From the NCBI GenBank assembly GCA_019246795.1, contig JAFAPY010000244.1, positions 1 through 35,129 on the forward strand: a stretch of DNA of 35,129 bases. Reading direction: 5' to 3'. Positions 1 to 7,091 of this stretch are shown here, one piece after another (the first letter of the stretch is position 1; each line of letters opens with the position of its first letter). Source of the stretch: Streptosporangiaceae bacterium (GTDB lineage Bacteria; Actinomycetota; Actinomycetes; Streptosporangiales; Streptosporangiaceae). Both the position numbers and the translations under genes were made by a program. The notes below the pieces were generated by a model that searched no databases, was not told the origin of the DNA, and was given only the letters and a program-made list of their open reading frames with translations.

Positions 1-592
1 CGCAGCGGCCCAGGCGGCGGCTATCCTCGCGGCCCTGGACCCGCTGGTCCGCGCCCGCTACCCCGACGCCGCGGCCCGGCTCGCGGACCTGCAGCGGCTC
101 GCCGACACGGCCGCGGCCTGGCCGTCGCTGGAGGAGGCGATCGCCGAGCTGACTTTGGACCCGCCGGCGTCAGGGTCGGACCTGGCCGGGCCGCCCCGCC
201 TCGATGAGGACTTCCTGGTCATCTCCACCATCCACGCCGCCAAGGGCCTGGAATGGCCGGTCGTGCACCTGCCCCACCTGGTCGACGGCGCGCTGCCCAG
301 CGACATGGCCCTCGGCGATCCCGGCGGCCTGGCCGAAGAGCACCGCCTGTTCTACGTCGCCGTCACCCGGGCCCGGGACCGCCTGTACCTGTACATGCCG
401 CTGCGGCTGCACCATCACCGCTACGGCCGTGACGACCGGCACAGCTTGTGCCAGCTCACCCGCTTCCTTCCTGTCGAGGCCCTCGCCGTGTGCGACGAGG
501 CGCGTTCGGCTGCGGCACCCGTCGCGCTGCCCGCGGCCGGCCCGCTCACCGTCCGGGTCGACGCCGCCCTCGGCGCCTTGTGGGACGGCTGA
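1..592 (+). CDS. UvrD/PcrA-type superfamily 1 DNA helicase, C-terminal part (5' truncated)
   Basis: The frame is open from base 2, so the gene begins before the window. The visible 196 residues hold the C-terminal motifs of an SF1A helicase: a motif V-like stretch (TIHAAKGLEWPVVHLPHL) and motif VI (EEHRLFYVAVTRARDRLYLY), whose arginines contact ATP. In known members this region belongs to RecA-like domain 2 of an ATP-driven 3'-5' DNA translocase used in repair or recombination. The tail after motif VI is short (about 70 residues) and ends without a recognisable nuclease domain. The upstream domain, including Walker A, lies outside the window, so UvrD, PcrA and AdnA/B-like members cannot be separated. 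A 22-bp tandem repeat follows the stop. Confidence 0.9.
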   Translation, partial: AAAQAAAILAALDPLVRARYPDAAARLADLQRLADTAAAWPSLEEAIAELTLDPPASGSDLAGPPRLDEDFLVISTIHAAKGLEWPVVHLPHLVDGALPSDMALGDPGGLAEEHRLFYVAVTRARDRLYLYMPLRLHHHRYGRDDRHSLCQLTRFLPVEALAVCDEARSAAAPVALPAAGPLTVRVDAALGALWDG

Positions 593-599
593 AACGGAC

Positions 600-671
600 C
601 GCCTCGCGCCGCCTCCCCGTCCGTCTCGGGCGGCCTCCCCGTCCGCCTCGCGCCGCCTCCCCGTCCGCCTA
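600..671. repeat. Imperfect 22-bp tandem repeat, about three copies
   Basis: The core GCCTCCCCGTCCG recurs at 611, 633 and 655, an exact 22-base period, in the gap between the helicase stop and the next start. The middle unit differs in the flanking bases. Its short length and C-rich composition fit replication slippage. Confidence 0.75.
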
Positions 672-681
672 GGCTGAGGAT

Positions 682-1542
682 ATGAGCTGGGGGTCGGCGT
701 TGACCGCGGACGAGTTCGCCGCCGTCCGCAGCGCGGGGTTCGAGCCGGTCGGCCAGGTATTCGGCGCGGCCGTCTACGCTGCGGGGGCCGCGAGCGGCTA
801 CGGCTGCCCCGGTCCGGCGGGACCGGCCGCCGACGGCACGGCGACCAAGGTGTCAGGGCGGGGCGGTCCCGGGTCGTTCGGCCCGCTGGTGCAGGCCATG
901 TACCAGGCGCGGCGCACGGCCATCGACCGGATGACCGCCGAGTGCGCCGGCTTCGGCGGGCACGGGGTGGTGGGCGTCCGGCTGTCCCGGGGAGCGTTTC
1001 CCCTCGGCGGCCTGGAGTTCACGGCCATCGGCACCGCGGTCCGCGCGCCGGGCAGCGGGCACGGGCGGCCGCCTTTCACCTGTGACCTGTCCGGGCAGGA
1101 CTTCGCCAAGCTGATCGTGGCCGGCTGGGTGCCCGCGGGGCTGGTTCTCGGCATCTCGATCGGGTCGCGCCACGATGACCAGTACACCGTGCGCCAGGCT
1201 CGCTGGGGATCAGGCAATGCCGAGGTCGCCGCCTGGACGGACCTGATCATCGAGTCCCGGCGCGACGCCAGGAACCAGCTGGGAAACGACGTCAGGCGGC
1301 TCGGCGCCCAGGGCGTGGTGATCGCGGCGATGGCGATGCAGGTGCGCCAGCGGGACTGCCCGGCGCAGGTGGGCCGCCGCGATCACGTCGTCGAGGCGAC
1401 CCTCGTCGGCACCGCCATCGCCAGGTTCGCTCCTGGCGAGCAATCCCGCCGTGCCTGGCCGCATCGGGCCGATCCCGCCGGCCTTGCGGGGCAGGCCCTG
1501 GCGGTGATGTCGCTCGGCCCGCCGCGGAGCCGGGCCGACTGA
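682..1542 (+). CDS. Tandem YbjQ/heavy-metal-binding-like protein
   Basis: 286 residues. Two copies of a YbjQ (DUF74)-like unit can be read. The first, about residues 70-120, has a helix with MTAECAGFGGHGVVGVRL followed by LEFTAIGTAVR. The second, about 190-255, has RRDARNQLGNDVRRLGAQGVV followed by EATLVGTAIARF. YbjQ proteins form small alpha/beta pentamers of unclear function, sometimes called heavy-metal-binding by homology. The N-terminus (MSWGSALTADEFAAVRSAGFEPVGQVFG) also resembles the start of such a unit. No signal peptide or membrane segment is seen. It follows the helicase by 89 bp and is convergent with the secreted-protein gene. The fold is recognised but not the function. Confidence 0.75.
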   Translation: MSWGSALTADEFAAVRSAGFEPVGQVFGAAVYAAGAASGYGCPGPAGPAADGTATKVSGRGGPGSFGPLVQAMYQARRTAIDRMTAECAGFGGHGVVGVRLSRGAFPLGGLEFTAIGTAVRAPGSGHGRPPFTCDLSGQDFAKLIVAGWVPAGLVLGISIGSRHDDQYTVRQARWGSGNAEVAAWTDLIIESRRDARNQLGNDVRRLGAQGVVIAAMAMQVRQRDCPAQVGRRDHVVEATLVGTAIARFAPGEQSRRAWPHRADPAGLAGQALAVMSLGPPRSRAD

Positions 1543-1543
1543 G

Positions 1544-1565
1544 CGGTGACCCGGCTAGGTCACCG
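1544..1565. terminator. Hairpin between convergent genes
   Basis: Perfect 8-bp stem CGGTGACC (1544-1551) with GGTCACCG (1558-1565) and a 6-base loop. It fills the 29-bp gap between the convergent stops at 1542 and 1572. There is no long T tract, as is usual for GC-rich actinobacterial terminators. Confidence 0.6.
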
Positions 1566-1571
1566 GGCTGG

Positions 1572-3557
1572 CTAACACGACGCGTTGGCGTCGTAGGCGG
1601 CATAGGCCTGGTCAAAGTCGCCGTATCCGTTGATGACACCGTCCCCGCCCGACCATTGCCACATCAGGTCGCAGGCAGCCGGGGCGCCGCCGAACCAGTA
1701 CGGGCTCGCAGCTGAGCCGGTGAACCCTGACGGGAAGTCAAGTTCGGACTGCTCGTTGGTGAACGTCCATTCGGCCGTGTTGCCGACCGGTTCACCGCCG
1801 AAAATGCCCGCCCATGCGCCGTACCAGGGGCCGCCCGCGGAATAAACCCCCGCCAGGTAGGGAGAGTGCGCGTCGATATAGCTGGTGAATCCGAGGTAGG
1901 TGGCGTAGTCCACCGAGGGGTCGATGTACTCGGCCTCGGCGGTGCCGCCGCACGGGCCGTTCCAGACGGTGTTCCACCCGTTCCCGTCCGGTGCCGTGCC
2001 GTTGTTCTCGATATCAATGAAGACGTAGCGGAAGTTGAAGTAAAGGCCGGAGGCAGCGGAAAGAAATGCCGCCGCTTGCTCCTCGCCCCATGCCGTCGCC
2101 TCCGACGCCGTCCCGTTGTAGTGCGGATCGCGGCCGGGGCCGGCCGCGAACCAGTATCCCGCTGCGCCGAGGCCGGTGTGGTAGTCGACGAGGTTATCGT
2201 TCGCCATGTTGTAGTTCGACTGGTCCCAGGCCAGCCCGCTGGTCGTGCAGCCTTGCCAGTTCGCGAAGGAACCCACCATTCCCATGTACTCCCCGTAGGT
2301 GCCCTCGGTGCCATTGGCGCAGTCGCCGGCCGGCTCGGTATAGGGACCGGTGCCGCACGCGGTCGGTGCGGCGCTGTCCGTCCCGTAATAGAAGCCGGTG
2401 TCGCTGCCTTGAGCGGTGACAGCCGGATCCGCCCGGATCGCGTCGAGTGCGCCGCGTGCGATCCCCATGGCCGAGTCGGCGGGATCGCCGGGGAGATAGG
2501 AAAGGATCCGCGGCGAGCCGCAGATGCTCACCGGCACGGCGGTGCGGGCCGTCCGCCCGGCACCGCCCGCCGCAGACGGATAGACCGTCAGCGAGGCCAG
2601 CCGCCGGCATGCCCGGGTCCGGGTGCCCGCCGCCAGCAGCGCGATGGATACCGCCTGGTCATGCCGCAGGGTGAGCGCGGTGTCCTGCGCCGTCCCGCGC
2701 TCGTAGGTGGTGAGCAGTGCCCGTTCCGCCTGCAGCGCTGCCGGGTCAGGAAAGACCTTGGCGACCTGGCCCGCTCCGCCTGCCTCACCAACCCACACGG
2801 TGGGCCAGCTGCCCCGGAGCACACAGGGGCTTCCCGCGTTGCTGATCCGCAGCCCGACCGCGGTGCCGCCAGCGCCCGATGCGGCGGAGGTGATCTGCGC
2901 GCGCAGCGCCGCCGCCGTGCACACGGGCGGCTCCGCGGCAGTGGTGGCCGGGAACGGGGTCGGGGCCGCCGAAACCCTCAGCCCCCGGACCTCACTGGTC
3001 AGGGTCTGCTCGGCGTAGAACGGGGACAGCAACAGCCGGCCGCCCACGCACGGCACGAACGGCCCGGCCGGCTCGGTGACGCTCACCGCGGAAGCGGCCC
3101 CGGGAAGGGTCAGCGCCAGCGTCCACCTGGTGACGCATCCGGGCGCGGCGGCCGGGGACATCGCCGTCACGACCGCGCTTTGGCCGGGCCGCAGGACGAC
3201 CTGCTCGTCCGGTACGACCGCGAGATTGCTGAAGCTGGCATCGCCGATGCTGGTGGGGACCGTCTTCCCGGAAGCAGTGCGTACCTGCACGTGCGGCCAG
3301 CCGCGCAGCGAGCATGCGGCGCGGGAGTTATCGCGGAACACCAGGTTCCATGCTTGTTTGCCCATTTCCTCGGCTGGGTCCCCGGGGATAGCCGCCGGAA
3401 CGCTGATTTGCAGGTCGCTGGCCCGGCACCCGGCCATATCCGAAGTCGGCGAAGCAGACGGCAATGCCGAAGCCGTGCCGGCGGTAAGGATTACGGCGGC
3501 CGCCGCGGCAGTGATCGCCGACAAAACTGTGCGCGGCGGGAACGTCCTCCGGCTCAT
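1572..3557 (-). CDS. Secreted DUF4232-type protein with C-terminal glycoside-hydrolase-like domain
   Basis: 661 residues from the ATG at 3557, chosen because GGAGG lies about 11 bases upstream and because it opens directly with a signal peptide: MSRRTF, a hydrophobic core, then a likely cut after TASA near residue 31. Two DUF4232-like beta domains follow (about 44-190 and 215-345), each with paired cysteines and an xACSLRGWP or SPCVLRGSWP motif. The last 290 residues look like a DUF1906/GH25-type TIM-barrel, with acidic D515 and E517 in VFIDIENNG and a WQWSGGDG motif near the end. Such proteins act outside the cell, probably on wall or extracellular glycans. Substrate and activity are inferred only. 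Confidence 0.75.
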   Translation of the reverse strand: MSRRTFPPRTVLSAITAAAAAVILTAGTASALPSASPTSDMAGCRASDLQISVPAAIPGDPAEEMGKQAWNLVFRDNSRAACSLRGWPHVQVRTASGKTVPTSIGDASFSNLAVVPDEQVVLRPGQSAVVTAMSPAAAPGCVTRWTLALTLPGAASAVSVTEPAGPFVPCVGGRLLLSPFYAEQTLTSEVRGLRVSAAPTPFPATTAAEPPVCTAAALRAQITSAASGAGGTAVGLRISNAGSPCVLRGSWPTVWVGEAGGAGQVAKVFPDPAALQAERALLTTYERGTAQDTALTLRHDQAVSIALLAAGTRTRACRRLASLTVYPSAAGGAGRTARTAVPVSICGSPRILSYLPGDPADSAMGIARGALDAIRADPAVTAQGSDTGFYYGTDSAAPTACGTGPYTEPAGDCANGTEGTYGEYMGMVGSFANWQGCTTSGLAWDQSNYNMANDNLVDYHTGLGAAGYWFAAGPGRDPHYNGTASEATAWGEEQAAAFLSAASGLYFNFRYVFIDIENNGTAPDGNGWNTVWNGPCGGTAEAEYIDPSVDYATYLGFTSYIDAHSPYLAGVYSAGGPWYGAWAGIFGGEPVGNTAEWTFTNEQSELDFPSGFTGSAASPYWFGGAPAACDLMWQWSGGDGVINGYGDFDQAYAAYDANASC

Positions 3558-4260
3558 GTTTGGGAATACCTCCGGCCGACTCGTCAGGATCACAGGCGGG
3601 CAGCGCGGGCGGTTGCCCGGATTGGCCCCGGGCTGTCCGGCTTCGGCTGCGGGAAACAGCCGCGGTTGTGACGACTATCCCCCAGCGCCGGACGTTAGAC
3701 ATTCCGCGGTATGACCATGAAATGCTCTAACGCCGACGATGGCTTCCGTTTTACCGTGCCGATTCCTCTCCGGCCGGGCGACACGCCGAAAGAACCGTGC
3801 CAGCGGCCGGAACCAGCTGAGGCTGGAGCGGGGGCCCGGATGGTCCAGTTCCGGGGTCAGCGCCTTCATCGAGCGTGCCGGCGTCCCCGCCCGATCAGCG
3901 CGTAGGATTTGTGCTTCGCGAAGGAAAAGGCGCCGAATATGGCCGCTTTTTCTACGTGAGGCACTAATCTTACGTGATCTTGCAGGGCTATATCGCTGTT
4001 TTGTCCGAATTGCTCCTTCTGTGCCGGGAGCACAGCGGCGGACGAGGGCGGTCCTCGTTTTCAGGCGTGGGCGGGCAGCATCCGCGCCGAGCGGGGCCTT
4101 CTCGCGCGCCCGGGCGGCACCGTGGGCGATACGCGGCGCCCTGGGCGATACGGAGGGCCTCGGGTCAGCGCTCCGCTGGCAGCCGGTACGTGTCGCGGCC
4201 GCGCGCCCGGGAAAACCTACATTGATATCGTCGGTTCAGCAGGAAGACGCCGGGCGGCTG
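3558..4260. other. About 700-bp intergenic region upstream of the trypco2 cassette
   Basis: No convincing gene. Reading frames here are rich in Arg/Ala/Pro and lack good start sites. The part from 3900 to 4010 is clearly less GC-rich than its surroundings and holds two TACGTGA repeats (3953, 3971; 18-bp spacing). Further on, TGGGCGATACG occurs at 4123 and 4142 (19-bp spacing). These probably form the promoter zone of the divergent secreted-protein gene and of the cassette. Confidence 0.55.
4123..4152. promoter_or_regulatory. Paired 11-bp direct repeat upstream of the trypco2 operon
   Basis: TGGGCGATACG occurs exactly twice, at 4123-4133 and 4142-4152, nineteen bases apart and about 110 bp before the first cassette start. 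Spacing close to two helical turns is compatible with a protein-binding direct repeat. No binding protein is known from the sequence. Confidence 0.35.
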
Positions 4261-4620
4261 ATGGGTGACGAGGACGACATTGGCCTGGCCGAGCTCTTGG
4301 AAGAGCTCCGCCGGGAGCTTCACGCTGCGGAGACGGAGCTCGCGGCGGAGGGGCTGCCGCCGCAGCTCGGCGTGGGCAGGGCGGAGGTCGAGATTCAGTT
4401 CGCGGTCGAGAGGGCCAGAGAAGGCGGCGGGGGAATCAAGTTCCACGTCATCTCTCTGGGCGGGAAGGCGTCCAGGAGCTCCACGGGCACGCACCGGCTG
4501 CTGCTGAGCCTGACTCCGCTGCAGCCCGGCGACACCAGGCCGGGCGTGGCTGGCGGTGGCGAGGGTTACCAGGCGCGGCCGCCGCGCCCGAGGCGAAGAG
4601 ACCGGCATGAAAAGAAGTGA
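4261..4620 (+). CDS. Trypsin-co-occurring domain 2 (trypco2) protein
   Basis: 119 residues from the ATG at 4261. An open frame extends further upstream, but its composition there is not coding-like. The N-terminal helix (IGLAELLEELRRELHAAETELA) is followed by beta strands AEVEIQFAVERA, GGIKFHVISLGG and THRLLLSLTP, the usual trypco2 order at usual length. In published comparative genomics, trypco domains accompany trypsin-like, caspase-like and NTPase components of actinobacterial conflict systems and probably serve as adaptor or recognition modules. The gene overlaps the next start by 14 bp, so the cassette is probably translated as a unit. Domain assignment is from pattern recognition and the role is inference. 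Confidence 0.75.
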   Translation: MGDEDDIGLAELLEELRRELHAAETELAAEGLPPQLGVGRAEVEIQFAVERAREGGGGIKFHVISLGGKASRSSTGTHRLLLSLTPLQPGDTRPGVAGGGEGYQARPPRPRRRDRHEKK

Positions 4621-4870
4621 CACGACGCGTCTGGTCGGGGCGATCACCGCGTGGGCGCAGGCCCACCCGACCCCCGACGTTGCCGTGCTGGCGTTCGGCA
4701 ATGGCCTGGAGCTGACCCCCCGGCAGATCGCATCGCACATGCAGAAGCGGGACGAGGTCGGGCAGCGGCTCTTCCGGATCTTCGAGTCCGCAAGCGACCG
4801 CATAGGTATCGAAGAGGTGGTCGACGACCTGCTCGCCGAAGCCGAGCGATTAAAATGTACATATGAGTAA
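4607..4870 (+). CDS. Small helical protein of the trypco2-peptidase cassette
   Basis: 87 residues. The ATG at 4607 overlaps the trypco2 gene by 14 bp and follows GAAGAG. The stop at 4868-4870 overlaps the peptidase start by 8 bp. The sequence predicts mostly helices (VGAITAWAQAH, TPRQIASHMQKR, EVGQRLFRIFESASDR, EEVVDDLLAEAERL) with one short hydrophobic stretch, DVAVLAFG. No membrane segment, signal peptide or catalytic motif is visible. Size and helical character resemble the small effector-associated adaptor domains that link sensors to peptidases in conflict systems, but I cannot match it to a named family. Its wedged position argues that it binds one of its neighbours. Confidence 0.65.
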   Translation: MKRSDTTRLVGAITAWAQAHPTPDVAVLAFGNGLELTPRQIASHMQKRDEVGQRLFRIFESASDRIGIEEVVDDLLAEAERLKCTYE

Positions 4871-5486
4871 GCTGGTGTTCGTCGCACCGGCGGACAGCCC
4901 GGACGCGGTCACGCTCGGGACCTGGGGCGAGACGGTCAGGCGGCGGGCACAGGCCTGCGGCCATACGGTGGTGTCGGTGAGGGGCCCGGCCGTCACCCCT
5001 GCCGCCGTCCAGGAGGCGCTCGCCAGCAACGATGCCTGTTTGTATTTCGGTCACGGGACATGGAGCACGCTCCAGCAGGCCAGCGGCCTGCCGCTTCTCG
5101 ACCTCGCCACGGCCTCCGCCGCTTCCGGGCGCTCGATCGTGGCGATCGCCTGCCAGGCAGCGCATACCCTCGGGCCGGGCATCGTGACGGCGCACTCGGC
5201 CACGTTCTTTCTCGGCTTCGACGATGACCTCATCTGGGTCAACGGCCTCCCCGACGTTACCGTGTTCGAGGCGGCAGTCGCCGACGGCCTGGAGCCCCTC
5301 CTCGACGGGCTGACAGCGGAAGACGCGCGGCAAGGGCTCAAGGATGGATTCGAGCGGGCCTTCCAGCACTTCAAGTACGGCGTTCCCAAGAGCCATCCGA
5401 ACCGGGTCCTCGGGTACGTGCTCGCGGACTGGGACAGGAGCCATGTCGCGCTGTGTCTCGGGTCGTCGCCGGACCCACGGCTTTGA
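4863..5486 (+). CDS. Minimal caspase/CHAT-like cysteine peptidase candidate
   Basis: 207 residues with GTG-free, clear ATG start overlapping the previous stop. The layout matches a clan CD (caspase-haemoglobinase fold) core: N-terminal strand KLVFVAPA, strand plus histidine ACLYFGHGTW (H64, then G65), strand plus cysteine SIVAIACQAAHTLG (C97), then strands and helices to the end. In CHAT, caspase and gingipain families, the His-Gly after one strand and the Cys after the next form the catalytic dyad. No repeats, TPRs or other domain are fused, unlike most CHAT proteins, and there is no secretion signal, so it should act in the cytoplasm. Peptidase activity is inferred from motif order. Coupling to a trypco2 gene strengthens it. 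Confidence 0.65.
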   Translation: MSKLVFVAPADSPDAVTLGTWGETVRRRAQACGHTVVSVRGPAVTPAAVQEALASNDACLYFGHGTWSTLQQASGLPLLDLATASAASGRSIVAIACQAAHTLGPGIVTAHSATFFLGFDDDLIWVNGLPDVTVFEAAVADGLEPLLDGLTAEDARQGLKDGFERAFQHFKYGVPKSHPNRVLGYVLADWDRSHVALCLGSSPDPRL

Positions 5487-5620
5487 CGGGCCGGGACCCG
5501 GACCGGGACTACGCCGCTGACCTCGCCGAGGCCCGGCGCAAGACCGGCCTGGACGAGGCCGTGGAACGGGCTACCGCCGAGCGCCTGCCGGTGATCGCCC
5601 TGCCGGCCGGCGGCCGTTAG
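5483..5620 (+). CDS. Possible 45-residue ORF at the end of the cassette
   Basis: A TTG at 5483 overlaps the peptidase TGA (TTGA), as in coupled actinobacterial genes, and opens a 45-residue frame ending at TAG 5618-5620. The product (start LTGRDPDRDYAADLAEARRKTG, end LPVIALPAGGR) has a charged amphipathic helix and coding-like GC at third positions. No family is recognised. It could be a fourth small partner, such as a regulator of the peptidase, or the decayed end of a longer gene. Confidence 0.35.
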   Translation: MTGRDPDRDYAADLAEARRKTGLDEAVERATAERLPVIALPAGGR

Positions 5621-5723
5621 GCAGGCCCGGTTCCCGGGCACGGTCGCGGATGCGTGCCCGGCCGGCAGGCAAGCCGCTACCCTGGTCGGCGCGGAGCACC
5701 CGCGGCCGGAGCGGAGGAAGACC

Positions 5724-6536
5724 GTGGCAAGCCCTCTCGATCAGGTGGCGTTGTGGCCGGCCGCCGCCGCGGCCGGCGTCGTATCGGCGGCAGGCACGGC
5801 GGCGTCGGCCGGGCCGGTGGACCGGCCGTTCGCCTGGGCGTCGGTGACCAAGCTGCTCACCGCGCTGGCCGCGCTCGATTGCGTGCAGCGCGGCCTGCTC
5901 GGTCTGGATGAGCCGGCCGGGCCGCCGGGAGCGACGATCCGGCACCTGCTGTCGCACGCATCGGGGCTCGGGCTCGACGGCGACCGGATCCTCAGCAAGC
6001 CCGGCCGCCGGCGAATCTACTCCAGCCGCGGCATCGAGATCGTCGCGGACATCATGTCCGGCCGGGCCGGCCAGCCGTTCGCGGAGCTGCTGGCCGGCCG
6101 GGTCTGCGTGCCGCTCGGCATGACGGGCACACGGCTGGAAGGCTCCCCGGCCTGGGGCGCGACCGGCCCGCTGCGCGACCTGATGGCGCTGGCGGCCGAG
6201 CTGCTCAGCCCTTCGCTGGTCGGCGCAGAGCTGATGACGCAGGCCACCCGGACCGCCTTTCCCGGGCTGGCCGGCGTGCTGCCCGGCTTCGGCCGCCAGC
6301 CGCACAACGACTGGGGCCTGGGCTTGGAGATCAGGGACGCCAAGACGCCGCACTGGACCGGATCGCGGAACTCGCCCGCGACGTTCGGACATTTCGGCCG
6401 CTCGGGCAGCTTCGTGTGGGTGGACCCGCAAGCCGGGATCGGCTGCGCCACGCTCGCCGACCGCGAGTTCGGCGACTGGGCGAAAAAGGCGTGGCCGCGG
6501 CTGTCCGACGACGTGCTCGCGTGGCACGCCGCATGA
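5724..6536 (+). CDS. Beta-lactamase-fold serine hydrolase (class C/esterase-like)
   Basis: 270 residues from a GTG at 5724, preceded by GGAGGAAG at good spacing. The three signatures of the serine beta-lactamase/DD-peptidase fold are present in order: SVTK with nucleophile S40 and K43, YSS at 99-101 in the Tyr motif position, and HFG at 223-225 in the K/H-x-G position. HLLSHASGL is the usual family block. At 270 residues it is shorter than most family members (about 350-400), and there is no signal peptide, so it is probably a cytoplasmic esterase or amidase rather than a resistance enzyme. It lies 100 bp after the peptidase cassette and may be unrelated to it. Confidence 0.85.
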   Translation: MASPLDQVALWPAAAAAGVVSAAGTAASAGPVDRPFAWASVTKLLTALAALDCVQRGLLGLDEPAGPPGATIRHLLSHASGLGLDGDRILSKPGRRRIYSSRGIEIVADIMSGRAGQPFAELLAGRVCVPLGMTGTRLEGSPAWGATGPLRDLMALAAELLSPSLVGAELMTQATRTAFPGLAGVLPGFGRQPHNDWGLGLEIRDAKTPHWTGSRNSPATFGHFGRSGSFVWVDPQAGIGCATLADREFGDWAKKAWPRLSDDVLAWHAA

Positions 6537-6657
6537 CCTGAACAAGCAGACGCAGAACGGCGGCCGGTGCCCGGTCCCGGGACTGCCGCACGACCGGGGC
6601 CTGTTGCGGCCCAAGCATCCGAGTGTGGGTTCGCCTGTATGCGGGAATGCTGCGAGC

Positions 6658-6894
6658 GTGTCGGTTCCCTTGTTCGAGCACCATCCGCAGCGCTGCCCGT
6701 TCGGTCACGAACTCGCGCCCGGCAGGGTACTGGTCGGGTGGACGCCCTGCCTGTGCGCCCCGGCGCGGGAGGCCGAGACCCAGGGCCGCGGGCTGGGACA
6801 TCTGTGGGTGCGCTGCGAGGCGTGCCGGGAGGAAGGATGGGAGGCCACCTTTTACGAGCCGGCGCATGACGTGACACAGCGGCACGCCCAATAG
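6658..6894 (+). CDS. Small Cys/His-rich hypothetical protein
   Basis: 78 residues if begun at GTG 6658. A TTG at 6604 in the same frame would add 18 residues, but they look non-conserved. The protein contains likely metal ligands: C13 and H17 (RCPFGH), C31 and C33 (PCLC), H48 (GLGHL), and C53/C56 (RCEAC), ending in a TFYEPAHD motif. I recall the pattern (FEHHPxRCPxGHxLAPG...) from uncharacterised actinobacterial proteins. It is probably a zinc-ribbon-like fold. No function can be assigned. Confidence 0.65.
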   Translation: MSVPLFEHHPQRCPFGHELAPGRVLVGWTPCLCAPAREAETQGRGLGHLWVRCEACREEGWEATFYEPAHDVTQRHAQ

Positions 6895-6960
6895 CGGATG
6901 GCCCGCCAGGAATCAGCTTCCGCAACCGCCGTTCGATATGTACGGAAAGACCGGAGACTG

Positions 6961-7075
6961 CACTGAGCGGCCGCGCGGCGGCTTGCCCGACGCGCGCGCT
7001 CCGGTAAGCACTGAGCGGCCGCGCGGCGGCTTGCCCGACGCGCGCGCTCCGGTAAGCACTGAGCGGCCGCGCGGC
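6961..7075. repeat. 48-bp perfect tandem repeat, 2.4 copies
   Basis: Two identical 48-bp units (6961-7008 and 7009-7056) are followed by the first 19 bases of a third (7057-7075). Each begins CACTGAGCGGCCGCGCGG, contains a GCGGCCGC palindrome, and ends CTCCGGTAAG. The array ends 16 bp before the next start codon. The lack of any divergence suggests a recent duplication or active maintenance. With no unique spacers it is not a CRISPR. Confidence 0.95.
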
Positions 7076-7091
7076 CCAAGCCTGGAGAGAG

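Noticed and set aside
1866-3671. 601-codon plus-strand frame across the secreted-protein gene
   Set aside because: It is the antisense of a gene with signal peptide and recognisable domains, and its composition is Arg/Gly/Ala-rich shadow.
3739-4260. N-terminal extension of the trypco2 protein by 174 residues
   Set aside because: The extra part is Arg/Ala/Pro-rich, has no domain and no ribosome site, and crosses a less GC-rich intergenic patch. The ATG at 4261 begins exactly at the domain.
6961-7075. 48-bp repeats as a CRISPR array
   Set aside because: Units are directly adjacent with no variable spacers, there are only 2.4 copies and no cas genes nearby.
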